Made by a program: the position numbers and the translations under genes. Below the pieces are notes generated by a model. It saw only the letters and a program-made list of their open reading frames with translations. It was not told the DNA's origin and ran no database searches. Below, in pieces: positions 28,190 through 37,385 of a DNA stretch of 64,000 nt (the first letter of the stretch is position 1; the number at the start of each line of letters is the position of its first letter). The DNA comes from Chthoniobacteraceae bacterium (lineage in GTDB: Bacteria > Verrucomicrobiota > Verrucomicrobiia > Chthoniobacterales > Chthoniobacteraceae): the NCBI GenBank assembly GCA_028293625.1, contig JAQGOL010000030.1, positions 792,566 to 856,565 on the forward strand. Reading direction: 5' to 3'.

Positions 28190-29452
28190 ATGAACCAAAT
28201 TTCCCGTCGAACCTTTTTCCGCGGCGCCGGTGTTTGCCTCGCCTTGCCGCTGCTTGAAGCGATGCTGCCGTGCCGGGTCAACGGGACGCCGGTTGCAACC
28301 GCGCCTCGCCGACTTGTTGCAATCAACATCCCGCTTGGGTTCCTTCCCGAGAAATTTTTCCCCACACAGTCGGGCGCGGGCTATGCGCTTAGTGAATACC
28401 TCGCGCCGGCTGAGACGTTGAAAAACAACTTCACCATCTTTTCCGGGATCTCGCATCCGGGCGTTGATGGCGGGCACTCGGCGGAAAAGAGCTTTTTAAC
28501 CGCCTGCCCTTCACCCGGTTCACGCACTTTTAAAAACAGCATCTCGCTCGACCAATTCATCGCGCGCCAGATTGGAGGCGAAACCCGTTTTGCCTCGCTG
28601 ACCCTCGGCGACCATTCCCTCTCGTGGTCACCCAACGGTGTCGCCATCCCCGCCGAACAATCGCCCGCCAAAGCCTTTGCCCGGCTTTTCCTTTCGGGCA
28701 GCGCAAAGGAGGTCGCCGCTCAGCAACGTCAACTCGAGGACGGCCGCTCCATTATGGATACTGTGCTCGAAGATGCGAAGTCGATGGAGCGCTCCGTCTC
28801 CGGTGCGGACCGCGCGAAGCTCGACCAGTTCTTTACCGCCGTCCGCGAAACCGAGCAGCGCCTTGTCAAATCCCAGGCATGGAGCCAAACGCCGAGACCC
28901 AAAATAGCCGCGCCGCCGCCCGGCTCCTACAATGGTGCCGATCTAGCAGGCACTTTCCGCGCGCACTTCGACGTGATCCGTCTTGCGCTCGAAACCGACT
29001 CCACGCGTGTGATCACACTGGGCGGACCAGGATACGGCACGGTTCCCCTCATCAAAGGAGTCGAACTCGGTTACCATGGCCTTTCCCATCATGGCAAAAA
29101 TCCTGACATGATGCGCCAGCTTGAACTTATCGAGCGGGCCACACTCACGGCGTTTTTTGATTTTCTTGGCTCCCTGAACTCAAGTGCCGATGGCTCTTCC
29201 ACCCTGCTCAATCGAACCCAGATTCTCCTTGGCTCCAACCTCGGCAACGCAAGCGGTCATCTTACCACAAACCTTCCCGTGCTCCTTGCCGGCGGTGGCT
29301 TTCGCCATGGACAGCATCTCGCTTTTGATCAAAAGCAGAACTATCCCCTCCCCAATCTCTTTGTATCGATGCTTCAACGGCTCGGAATGGAAGCTGACAA
29401 GTTTGCCACCTCCACCGGCACTATGTCCGGTCTGGAAATGACACGCGATTGA
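28190..29452 (+). CDS. DUF1552 domain protein, Tat-exported
   Basis: This 420-residue protein begins at the ATG at 28190, giving a twin-arginine signal (S-R-R-T-F-F-R-G-A-G) and a hydrophobic core. The body shows the DUF1552 layout: H-P-G-V-D-G-G-H near 85-95, S-L-D-Q-F-I-A near 115, and L-G-Y-H-G-L-S-H-H-G-K near 285-300, with conserved His residues that could bind a metal. Members nearly always sit beside DUF1592-type cytochromes, as here. Its enzymatic role is not known; a sulfatase-like fold related to DUF1501 has been suggested for the family. Confidence 0.92.
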   Translation: MNQISRRTFFRGAGVCLALPLLEAMLPCRVNGTPVATAPRRLVAINIPLGFLPEKFFPTQSGAGYALSEYLAPAETLKNNFTIFSGISHPGVDGGHSAEKSFLTACPSPGSRTFKNSISLDQFIARQIGGETRFASLTLGDHSLSWSPNGVAIPAEQSPAKAFARLFLSGSAKEVAAQQRQLEDGRSIMDTVLEDAKSMERSVSGADRAKLDQFFTAVRETEQRLVKSQAWSQTPRPKIAAPPPGSYNGADLAGTFRAHFDVIRLALETDSTRVITLGGPGYGTVPLIKGVELGYHGLSHHGKNPDMMRQLELIERATLTAFFDFLGSLNSSADGSSTLLNRTQILLGSNLGNASGHLTTNLPVLLAGGGFRHGQHLAFDQKQNYPLPNLFVSMLQRLGMEADKFATSTGTMSGLEMTRD

Positions 29453-29602
29453 GCATAACGCTAACCTATAATGCCATTGGTTCGTAAGTAACTGAGTCAT
29501 GCTGGTTTTCCGGGTTTGTTAAAATGCATTAATAATCGCGGTGTCTTTTTGACCATTGTAATTGCCATGCTAGCGTCGCAGCGGTTTTGATTTGAACTGC
29601 GT

Positions 29603-32600
29603 ATGCTGCGACATTTACTCACCCCTCGGTCAGGTTTTGCCCTTTTAAGCGTGCTTTTGTTGGGAGCTACTTCAGTTCCCGGCCGTGCAGCCTCTCCGCC
29701 GGCTCCTCAGTTTCGCGATCCTCAGGTGGTGGCAGGGTTTGGGGCTGGAGCGGTGAAGGTTGTTGGAAGCCGGGTTAATGCGGCGCAGAACCCGGCGAAT
29801 CTTACGGTCGATAAACGGAGTTCTATCTCGTTCACAAACAGCACGACACAGGACGTGGTGATTGCGGATGACGCAAACCAGCAAGTGGTGATCAAGCGCG
29901 GCCCGGTTGGCACCTCCGCGCTGCCCGATATCGATTTGCCAATGCCAGCGGAACTTTCCGCGGGGCATATTAGCGATCTGGCGGTGGCGGACCTCAATTC
30001 TGACAGTCTGCCGGATCTGGTGGTAGTCTGCGGCGGGCGGCTGGTGGTTTACATCAATTCGTTTGATCAGAACACGACGACAAATCCAACGCAGGTTCCG
30101 TCGTTTGCCGCTCCGGTGATTCGCGAAGGGCGTGATCCGGACGACGGCTCGCTGCTGAGCTTCAGTTGCGTGGCCGCGATCCAGATCGATCTCCAGGAAG
30201 CAGCCACGACGCCACCGGATATCGTTGCCGGCGTGGCGCTGGGGGATCCGCTCGATTCATCCTCGCGCCACGGCTTCCTTGCGCATTTTCACAACGATGG
30301 GCACGGCACGCTGGGCAATGCGCCGGAATACCTGCGGATGAAGCGCGGCGTGAGTTTCCTCGCCACGGGCGATTTGAACAACGACGGCTTTACCGACATC
30401 GTGACGGGAGACGCGATCACCGGGCGGGTTTTGGTTTTGAAGAATATGGATAATGGCGGCGGCACGCGCACGATCTCACCGACGATCTCCGTGCCGGCCG
30501 AGCTGTTTGCTTTGGGTGGCGTGGCGGGTCTGGCTATCGGCGATACGGACAACGATGGTGCGCGCGATATCCTGGCGCTGACCGGCCAAACCGGCACCTC
30601 CAACGGGCAGCCGGCGACCTTGAGCTATGTGACGCTCTTCCATAACAACGGCACAGGCACCATGAGCAGCTATGGCTCGCTGCGCTTGAAGACCGTGAGC
30701 TCCGATACGCCTTTGACGGTAAGGGGCAATGTGGCCATCGGAGATTTGAATGGAGATGGAACGACGGGGGAGATCGTGGTGGCTGACGCGTTGGATGATC
30801 AAATCTCAATCCTGACCGTCGATCCTACTCTGCAGGCACTGAACCACTCATTCTATGCATTAACTACGACACTGGCCGCGGCAAAAGGCGCGCGATCGGT
30901 CGAGATTGGCGATCTCGACGGAGACGGAGTCGTCGATCTTTTCGTGGCCAATAGCGATGTCGATTTGCCTGGGGAATTCTATTCCAACAGCGCCGGCTCA
31001 GGCGGTGGTGGTACAGCTTCGGTAAACATTGAATTTGCAGAGGCCGCTGAGACGGTGACTGAGGGCGGCACGGCCGACGTCGTGTTGAATCGCGGGACAT
31101 CGACCGCTGGCGCGTTCAGCGTCTCGTTCACCGTCGGCGGCACGGCCACGGTGAATAACGGCCGGAACGGAAAGGCGGCGGATTTCTCCATCGATACGAG
31201 TGACCCGGAGGTAAAGTTTAACCCGGCGACCAAGGCGGGCTCCATCTCCTTCACTGCCGCGGAGCAAACCAAGACGATCAAGGTCACCATTCCGGCGAGC
31301 ACGGGAGAGGAGGTCAATGAGACCGTCACGTTTTTGCTGGGGACCGTGACGCCTTTTACGCAGGTGCTGGGCGAGGTGACACTCAATACGCTGACCATTA
31401 CGGACACGCAGAAACCTTCCGTGAAAGCGCCAGGGAAACTCATCGTGGTGCCAAGCAATGTCATCAAGCGTTCCGCCGCGGATTTGCGCGGATTCGGGGT
31501 CGCCGCCGTGGGCCGCAATGGCAGCGACTGGACCTTTACCGTGACGCAGCCGTCAGATCCGCTGAGCTCCGGCGTTAAAGTGAAGGTGCAGTATTCGCTC
31601 TCGGCCACAACAGATTCGTGGACGGATCTGCTCGATCTTCAGCCGCTGCACGGCGTGGTTTGGTCAGGCAAGACGAGCGATATGCCTGAAGGGCAAAAGG
31701 TCTTTTTCCGCACGGTCTCCTCGGCCAATGGACTGCTCGATACAAATGGACGGACCACCGCGGCTTACGCGGTGGTGCCAGGGCCGAAGCTGCAACTCAC
31801 CGCCAAACAGGCGCCAAAGGGGGATTCCTCGGATCCTGCCAGGTTCACGACTACGACGGTCACGACCTACAACTCGGACGAGATCCACTACAGTCTGGTG
31901 GTGAAGAACGCCGGCGACAGCGATGCCACAAACGTCATTCTCGCGATCCCGCTTTCGTATTTCGTTGATGCCAAAAATCGCCCGACCAGTTTGAAAAACC
32001 ATTTCCTCGCAGGCACACAGCCGAATATCGCCGGGGCGAGCCTGCAGTTGCTGAACAAACGCGGTGCGGTTACGAGCGATCCGTCAGAAGTGTTTTCGGC
32101 GCAGTACGTCTATCCGACCCTGAAGGCGGGAGAGACCGATTTTGTGACAGTGGTGCTGGGGACGCTTTCGGCGGCGGAATACAATGCGCGCGACCAGACC
32201 GCCTCCTTTAACGAGCGGATCGTCTGGAGTGGGGCAAGTCTTTCCGCAAAGGATCAAGGCGTGATCAGCCGCGCAGCGTCTCCGGCCAGCCTGACGGCGG
32301 TCGTGGCGAATCCGCTGGATGTGCTGGTTTCCACGACGACCTCAACCGATAGCAACAATATCGCGAGCACGGGCGGAACAATTCAGTATGAATTCACAAT
32401 CACGAACCACGCGAACTTCACGTTCAACGAGGTGAAATTCAAAGACACCGTGCCCGCGGGGACCGCGCTTTATGGCGTGAACGACCAGGAGGGAACGAGC
32501 GGGAACTTCACGCGCCTGCCGATCAATACCGCGTCAGCGCCGGGAGGAAATCCATCCGTGCCGCTTTTCCAATACGGGAAGCAACAGGAGATCACCTGGA

Positions 32601-35125
32601 CGCTGGGGTCGATCCCGGCGCACGGCACGCGCACCATTCGGTACACCGTGAAGGTGCAGAACGATCTGGCCACCTCCTTCTATGATGCCGCTGGAGTTTC
32701 GCATACGACGGAGATCAACAACGGCGGATACTCGCTGACTGCGACGCCGCCGACGGGCGGCACAATTACAAATGCAACGGGAGGACCAACACGGACGCTC
32801 GTGACCGGCTTCGACCCGGCGGCGATTCCATTTTTTCGCTTTGAGAAACACGCGATAAGCGAAGGCGCGAACGCCGGTGGCGAGATCCGCGTGCAAACAA
32901 CGCGCGAGCCGGTGGATCTCCCCACGGTGCTGCCGAATGATTTGGTGAAGTACACGCTGCACATCAAAAATAATGGGGATGTGGATGCTTTGAATGGCGT
33001 GGTGCAGGATGAAATCGCCACGGGCGTGCAGTTCGCGGGATTTATCTCGATCGCTGGCCATGACCCTTTCCCAAACCAGCTTGTGGCGCGCAAGGCGGAT
33101 GGATCGGTGCTCCCTTCGCCGATTGCGGCCGCGGATCTGAAGCTGGTCAAAGTGCTGGAATTCCATGTCGGGGCGATCGCCGCGAACCAGGCGTTGGATC
33201 TCACCTACAAGACCCAGGCCATCGCGCCGGTTGGCTCGATCATCGTGGCGAACGACGCCCGCATGTGGACGGCCAGCCTGACGATGCCAGTGAAGTGCTC
33301 GCCGGCCGTCGCGCCGGTGATGGTGGTAAAGCCGATCTCGTTTGAGCTTGAAACGCAGGCGGACAAGTCGCGGGTCAGGGCCGGCGAGACGCTCACCTAC
33401 ACGGTGACGTGCCGAAACAACGGCGGCGTGCCGGCGCTCAATTCAGCCGTCGTGGTTCCGATTCCGGCGGGGACAACCTATGTGACGAACTCGGGCATTT
33501 TTGTAGCCGATGATCACACGCCTGTGACGGGCGGTTCTGTGGAAGCTCCAAGCCGGGCGAACTCGGCTCTCCTCTTCAGCGCCGGAGATTTGCCCGCGGG
33601 CGAGCATCGGAACGTGCAGTTCAAAGTGACGGTCAACAACCCGCTGCTGACCTCGCTCAAGGTACCGGGGTCGCACATCGATTTGAAGCCGGTGGCGAAA
33701 GGGTTTTACCAATCCGGAGCGGTGGCGCGGCAGTTCTCCACGGGCCGTTTGGCCGCGCCGGCCATGCAACTGGTCACTTCGCTGGCCGATGCGCAGCAGA
33801 CGCCGGTGCTGCAGGGACCCACGGCCGCCCACCTCTGGGCGATGAAGTCGTATCCGAACTTCGTCTATTCCGGGCAGAAGCTGCAATACCAGCTCACCTG
33901 GGGAAATAGCGGCGATGACGCGCTGCCCGGGATCCAGGCGGCGATCCAGATTCCCTTCGGCACCGAACTTGTGCCGGCGGATACGACGCCCGGTTACGCG
34001 TTGCACGGAGGCATTGTTTCATGGCGCACAGGGCCGCTGGCCGGGCATGGTGCAGGCAGTGCCATTCTGGTGGTGAAGGTGCTGAAAACCTCGGTTTACA
34101 AAGATGACACGCTCAATGAGAACTCCGCGTTCGTCGCCTCCACCAACGCCCCGGCAAACGGCGTGGTGCCGGGCGTGGCGAGTACGCTGATCCTCTCGGA
34201 ATCGCCGTTAGTCGGTGCCTGGCAGAGCTTGGGCGCCGTGCTGCGTGGGATCGGTGCAAACCTGTTTGGGAACAGCAACCCGCAACTCGATCAATCGGTG
34301 AAGGGGCTGAAGGGGAATGCCGTGAGCGTCACGATTCGCGGCGCCGATGTGATCACGCTCAACAACGGCATTTTGCTCATCCCCAACCAGGGCGGCAAAC
34401 TTGTCGCCTCCGGTGCGGGCAATCTGATCGCAAGCGGTGGTGGAAACCTGATCGCCTCGGGTGGCGGAAATTTGGTCGCGAGTGGGGCAGGAAATATCGT
34501 TGTGCAAGGCACGGGCGCCTCGATGAGTTTCGCGGGAATTGGCGTTTGCTCCCCGAGCAATCTGACCGATTTTGCCGTAAATCAGCTTGTCGCATCCGGT
34601 GCAGGCAATCTGATCGCAAGCGGCGGGGGAAATGTGATCTCAGACAACGGGCTGGGTGTTATCAGCAATGACGGCGGCTCGATCATCGCGATCTCCTCGC
34701 ACGATGCCGGGCTTATCGCTTCGGGCGGCGGGAATCTGGTTGCAAGCGGCGCTGGCAATCTCATTGCGAGCGGCGGCGGCAATCTCGTTGCGAGTGGTGC
34801 AGGCAACTTCAGCGAAAGCCTCCTTTCCAGCCGCGCGGGCGTGGTAACGGTGGTAAGCGGGAGTGGCTTTGTCACCGTAGGCCGGCTGATCAGCCAGGAC
34901 GGTGGAGGGCTCATTAGCCAGGATGGTGGCGGCCTTATCAGCCAGGACGGAGGGGGTCTCATCAGTCAGGATGGTGGCGGCATTTTGAGCCGCAACGCCG
35001 GACAACTGATCAGCCAGGATGGCGGCGGTCTTAAACTGACAAACGGAGCCAGCCTGACGCAAAGGGAAGGCAATCAGTTCAACGGCAGCGCCGACCGGGG
35101 CCTTGCGCCGACCTCAAGCCAATAG
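29603..35125 (+). CDS. Giant exported repeat protein (VCBS/FG-GAP, Calx-beta, DUF11, octapeptide tail)
   Basis: This protein has 1840 residues. A signal peptide (1-30) is followed by five FG-GAP/VCBS calcium-loop repeats (about 110-460) such as ATGDLNNDGFTDIV and IGDLDGDGVVDLF. Next come one Calx-beta domain (about 475-595, T-V-T-E-G-G-T-A-D-V-V) and five DUF11-type beta-sandwiches (about 755-1500), each with a K-N-x-G-D motif. The tail (about 1595-1815) is built of octapeptides: G-G-G-N-L-I-A-S / G-A-G-N-L-V-A-S repeats, then L-I-S-Q-D-G-G-G repeats. There is no sorting signal or autotransporter barrel at the C terminus. It is probably a cell-surface or matrix protein; how it is retained is unclear. 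Confidence 0.85.
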   Translation: MLRHLLTPRSGFALLSVLLLGATSVPGRAASPPAPQFRDPQVVAGFGAGAVKVVGSRVNAAQNPANLTVDKRSSISFTNSTTQDVVIADDANQQVVIKRGPVGTSALPDIDLPMPAELSAGHISDLAVADLNSDSLPDLVVVCGGRLVVYINSFDQNTTTNPTQVPSFAAPVIREGRDPDDGSLLSFSCVAAIQIDLQEAATTPPDIVAGVALGDPLDSSSRHGFLAHFHNDGHGTLGNAPEYLRMKRGVSFLATGDLNNDGFTDIVTGDAITGRVLVLKNMDNGGGTRTISPTISVPAELFALGGVAGLAIGDTDNDGARDILALTGQTGTSNGQPATLSYVTLFHNNGTGTMSSYGSLRLKTVSSDTPLTVRGNVAIGDLNGDGTTGEIVVADALDDQISILTVDPTLQALNHSFYALTTTLAAAKGARSVEIGDLDGDGVVDLFVANSDVDLPGEFYSNSAGSGGGGTASVNIEFAEAAETVTEGGTADVVLNRGTSTAGAFSVSFTVGGTATVNNGRNGKAADFSIDTSDPEVKFNPATKAGSISFTAAEQTKTIKVTIPASTGEEVNETVTFLLGTVTPFTQVLGEVTLNTLTITDTQKPSVKAPGKLIVVPSNVIKRSAADLRGFGVAAVGRNGSDWTFTVTQPSDPLSSGVKVKVQYSLSATTDSWTDLLDLQPLHGVVWSGKTSDMPEGQKVFFRTVSSANGLLDTNGRTTAAYAVVPGPKLQLTAKQAPKGDSSDPARFTTTTVTTYNSDEIHYSLVVKNAGDSDATNVILAIPLSYFVDAKNRPTSLKNHFLAGTQPNIAGASLQLLNKRGAVTSDPSEVFSAQYVYPTLKAGETDFVTVVLGTLSAAEYNARDQTASFNERIVWSGASLSAKDQGVISRAASPASLTAVVANPLDVLVSTTTSTDSNNIASTGGTIQYEFTITNHANFTFNEVKFKDTVPAGTALYGVNDQEGTSGNFTRLPINTASAPGGNPSVPLFQYGKQQEITWTLGSIPAHGTRTIRYTVKVQNDLATSFYDAAGVSHTTEINNGGYSLTATPPTGGTITNATGGPTRTLVTGFDPAAIPFFRFEKHAISEGANAGGEIRVQTTREPVDLPTVLPNDLVKYTLHIKNNGDVDALNGVVQDEIATGVQFAGFISIAGHDPFPNQLVARKADGSVLPSPIAAADLKLVKVLEFHVGAIAANQALDLTYKTQAIAPVGSIIVANDARMWTASLTMPVKCSPAVAPVMVVKPISFELETQADKSRVRAGETLTYTVTCRNNGGVPALNSAVVVPIPAGTTYVTNSGIFVADDHTPVTGGSVEAPSRANSALLFSAGDLPAGEHRNVQFKVTVNNPLLTSLKVPGSHIDLKPVAKGFYQSGAVARQFSTGRLAAPAMQLVTSLADAQQTPVLQGPTAAHLWAMKSYPNFVYSGQKLQYQLTWGNSGDDALPGIQAAIQIPFGTELVPADTTPGYALHGGIVSWRTGPLAGHGAGSAILVVKVLKTSVYKDDTLNENSAFVASTNAPANGVVPGVASTLILSESPLVGAWQSLGAVLRGIGANLFGNSNPQLDQSVKGLKGNAVSVTIRGADVITLNNGILLIPNQGGKLVASGAGNLIASGGGNLIASGGGNLVASGAGNIVVQGTGASMSFAGIGVCSPSNLTDFAVNQLVASGAGNLIASGGGNVISDNGLGVISNDGGSIIAISSHDAGLIASGGGNLVASGAGNLIASGGGNLVASGAGNFSESLLSSRAGVVTVVSGSGFVTVGRLISQDGGGLISQDGGGLISQDGGGLISQDGGGILSRNAGQLISQDGGGLKLTNGASLTQREGNQFNGSADRGLAPTSSQ
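34391..35040 (+). repeat. Tandem 24-bp coding repeats (two octapeptide families)
   Basis: Within the giant protein, 24-base units encode GGGNLIAS/GAGNLVAS in three blocks (about 34391-34500, 34588-34632 and 34705-34808). A second family encoding LISQDGGG occupies about 34885-35040. Codons vary between units, so the repeat is kept at the protein level rather than being a recent DNA expansion. Confidence 0.8.
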
Positions 35126-35220
35126 TGCCTATCCGTTTTAAATTCAACGGAGTGGCGGGACTTCCCACGGGGGACGGCTATTCTGAACCCGGAGGGTTCT
35201 CAGCTTGTAACGGGTGTGTT

Positions 35221-35408
35221 GAGTCCGCGAAACCACCGGTCTAAAAAAGGCATATGATCGACCCCGGAGCGGGTCGCAGCAGGCGCATAGTTATACAATC
35301 GACTCATCTCCGGAACCGTGTGCGCGCGTTTTTTATCGCCACCCCCCTGCGACCGCCTTTGGGGTCGATCCGCGCGGACGCCCGCTGTTCCGGTGGTATC
35401 GTGGACTC
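35221..35408. repeat. Nested inverted-repeat (MITE-like) element
   Basis: Three pairs of arms are nested around one centre. The outer pair is 35221-35239 with 35390-35408 (17 of 19 bases complementary). The middle pair is GATCGACCCC (35256-35265) with GGGGTCGATC (35361-35370). The inner pair is GGTCGCAG (35272-35279) with CTGCGACC (35347-35354). Such symmetry over ~190 bp with no coding content suggests a small non-autonomous mobile element or a large structured RNA/DNA hairpin. Confidence 0.55.
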
Positions 35409-35429
35409 AGCCACCGGCTATTGAGATGC

Positions 35430-35534
35430 GCGCAAATTCCTTGTCACCGGGCGCGAATTCCTTGTCATCCCAAGGAAACTCCCTGTCACCACGCGCGAAT
35501 TCCCTGTCGACAAAGGCAGATTCCCCGGCGGCGC
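35430..35534. repeat. 21-bp minisatellite, five clear units
   Basis: Five tandem units of exactly 21 bases start at 35430, 35451, 35472, 35493 and 35514 around a core like GCGCGAATTCCCTGTC. Degenerate units appear to continue to about 35650: read on the minus strand as heptads, almost every unit begins with Glu (E-F-A-R-G-D-R, E-F-P-W-D-D-K, E-F-A-P-G-D-K). Because 21 is a multiple of 3, frames stay open on both strands. There is no good start codon or ribosome site, so coding is doubtful. Confidence 0.65.
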
Positions 35535-35760
35535 GCACGGGTTGGCTGTAGCCAGGTAAAGATTCTCCGGCGAGAACCGCTAGCTCCCTCTCAAAGAGAC
35601 GGATTTCGCTGGCACCGGCCGTGAACTCCCCGCCGGCGCTCTCAAACTGGCGAACAGTCACCGCGGACCGGCAAACAATGCACTAAAATTTGCAGATATT
35701 GCCGCGCACGTTTCTTACATCGCTCGAAAGAGGGGTGTTTAACCCACTGTAAACTTCGCT

Positions 35761-36498
35761 ATGTCTGAACAACCCGTCGTTCCTCCTGAGCCCGCTCCCG
35801 GACCCGCTCCGAAAATCCAGCCGCGCGGCTACTTCAACCAAAGTCAGCTTGAAGACATCAAACTTGCCGAGTCGATCCTGCAAGCCGCCCGCAATGCCAG
35901 ACACAGCAATGCGCTCGCCGGCAGGGAAATCACCGAGGACTATCTGGCCGGGCTCGAATCAGCCATTGCCATGGCGCGCTTGAAAATCGCCGGGACCGGC
36001 CAGGCACAGAGCGGCCAGCAACCCGCCACCCTCAACGCCTCCGATGCGGAACGCGACCTGATTACAATCCTTCAAGGCATCCAATCAGCCGCCAAGCAAA
36101 AGCATCGGATGCTGGAGGAGGAGGACGCCACCTTCGCGACCGATGGTTATTTGATTGGCCTGCCGCTCAATGCGAATCGCGCCACGCTGCTTCAAAACGC
36201 CGCCACCCTCGCAGCCAAAGCGGGTGCCGACGCGCTTCCCGGCTATAAAACCGCGGAGTCCCTTGCCGACATTGAAGCGACCATTGCGGGGTTCAAACGC
36301 GCCACCATTACTCAGCACGAGCGCGAGCAGGAAACCGCCGAGGACCGGATCACGCGTGATAAGCTGATTAAAAAGATCAATGCGCGCCGTATTGCCATCC
36401 AGCACGCCGCCGATGCGCTTTGGCCTTACACGGAATCGGACAACGCCCCGATCCGCCGCGCCTTTGAAATCCCGCCTGACCGGCCCTTTAACGGATAG
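35761..36498 (+). CDS. Hypothetical protein, probably helical
   Basis: I do not recognise this 245-residue protein. After a proline-rich start (P-P-E-P-A-P-G-P-A-P) it is Ala/Glu/Leu-rich and probably a long helical bundle. Two similar segments each start near a Tyr-Leu pair (D-Y-L-A-G-L at ~61 and G-Y-L-I-G-L at ~128), which suggests an internal duplication of ~67-75 residues. No signal peptide is present. Proteins like this in Verrucomicrobiota are often annotated only as hypothetical. It lies alone between the repeat-filled gap and the RAYT region. Confidence 0.7.
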   Translation: MSEQPVVPPEPAPGPAPKIQPRGYFNQSQLEDIKLAESILQAARNARHSNALAGREITEDYLAGLESAIAMARLKIAGTGQAQSGQQPATLNASDAERDLITILQGIQSAAKQKHRMLEEEDATFATDGYLIGLPLNANRATLLQNAATLAAKAGADALPGYKTAESLADIEATIAGFKRATITQHEREQETAEDRITRDKLIKKINARRIAIQHAADALWPYTESDNAPIRRAFEIPPDRPFNG

Positions 36499-36578
36499 AT
36501 TCTCATAAAAAGGCGGGCTTTCCTTTAGGCTGCCATTTCTGCCTGTGTTCTTAGCGACCGGAACAGTCTCCGCTCCTC

Positions 36579-36606
36579 TCCAACTATTTGCCTGTTCCTT
36601 CTTATT
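36579..36606 (-). repeat. RAYT-associated repeat, copy a
   Basis: On the minus strand this contains GGAACAGGCAAATAGTTGG, a variant of the repeat core GGGAC(G/A)GG(T/C)AAATAGTTG. It lies 21 bp before the small lipoprotein gene. Confidence 0.6.
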
Positions 36607-36627
36607 CAATCCGGTCAACGTTTCTGA

Positions 36628-37047
36628 ATGAAACAAACAACGGTTATTTTCCGGCTAAACGCCGTGATGTTCATTCTTACCGTTTTTTGTCTCACGGGTT
36701 GCAAGCCCAGGTCATTTCACTACTCCAGCAGCTGGAGCAACAACACTTCATCAAGCGACTCGACCACCAATGGCTACAGGACGAGCACACGCACTCAGAA
36801 CGGAGTGACGCGCAAGCTCGAAACCGCAGCTGGTATTGAAATCGAGAATGGGCGTGTGACCAAATTCCCGAAGGCAGCGCTCGCAAAACTCCAGGAGAGC
36901 GGAGGGACTCAACCGCGCGTTGCTGAACTGCGGGAAAACGCGGATACAATCGAGTTATGGATTCAAGACAACGGGACCTTTCGCAGAGGTTCCGCCGAAG
37001 ACGATTCCTGGCTGGAACGCTTCCTCGCCGAATTCAACTCGAAATGA
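36628..37047 (+). CDS. Small lipoprotein, unknown function
   Basis: This 139-residue protein has a lipoprotein signal with lipobox C-L-T-G-C, placing the lipidated Cys at residue 25. It is followed by a Ser/Thr/Asn-rich low-complexity stretch (28-60), typical of a flexible linker from the membrane. A small globular C-terminal region follows (D-T-I-E-L-W-I-Q-D-N-G-T-F). No known domain is visible. The gene is bounded on the left by repeat copy a and on the right by copies b and c. Confidence 0.65.
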   Translation: MKQTTVIFRLNAVMFILTVFCLTGCKPRSFHYSSSWSNNTSSSDSTTNGYRTSTRTQNGVTRKLETAAGIEIENGRVTKFPKAALAKLQESGGTQPRVAELRENADTIELWIQDNGTFRRGSAEDDSWLERFLAEFNSK

Positions 37048-37088
37048 CTACTCTGAAGCCACCAAACTGCCATTCGCGACTAGGCTTC

Positions 37089-37164
37089 CACTTCAACTAT
37101 TTGCCTGTCCCTTATTTCCTTTCTAGCACTTCAACTATTTGCCTGTCCCTTATTTCCTTTCTAG
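37089..37164 (-). repeat. RAYT-associated repeat, copies b and c: perfect 38-bp tandem duplication
   Basis: Positions 37089-37126 and 37127-37164 are identical 38-base units. Each carries, on the minus strand, AAGGGACAGGCAAATAGTTG. Perfect identity implies a recent duplication. Orientation is opposite to copies d, e and f. Confidence 0.8.
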
Positions 37165-37277
37165 AGAGTTCGTAAGGATACTCGTCATCCGCTTTCAATT
37201 GGTCCCTATCTCATCCGACACTCGACTACCGCATGCTCCGTCGCAATGAGCTTCACCCGCCCTATGTATCCCACTGC

Positions 37278-37385
37278 TATCAACGCAGAACCGAGCGCTC
37301 CACTCAACCGCGCAGGGCGAGGAAGCGCCCGTTCCAATCCCAGCGTTTCTCGCCCTGCGCGGCGAGTGAGCTTCTTTCGTTAGGC
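37278..37385 (+). repeat. Candidate integron attC recombination site
   Basis: The site ends in CGTTAGGC, which fits the R' core GTTRRRY at 37379-37385. It is preceded by a long hairpin: CCGCGCAGGGCGAG (37308-37321) pairs perfectly with CTCGCCCTGCGCGG (37349-37362). The stem extends outwards through CACTC/GAGTG and GCTC/GAGC with unpaired bases on each side, as attC structures have. The left R'' core is poor (TATCAAC at 37278-37284). Length ~108 bp is within the attC range. A short ORF begins 39 bp after the core, as in gene cassettes. No integrase is in the window. Confidence 0.42.

Larger units (their letters stand above)
35126..35760. other. Intergenic region filled by repeats
   Basis: No convincing gene lies in these 635 bp. 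The left part has a small GAACCC-GGA-GGGTTC hairpin (35185-35199). The middle is a nested inverted-repeat element and the right part is a 21-bp minisatellite; both are listed separately. Short ORFs here are open because of the 21-bp period, not because they resemble proteins. Confidence 0.6.

Noticed and set aside
37089-37164. Possible start of a CRISPR array
   Set aside because: The two 38-bp units are directly adjacent with no spacer, and no cas genes are present. They match the RAYT-associated repeat.
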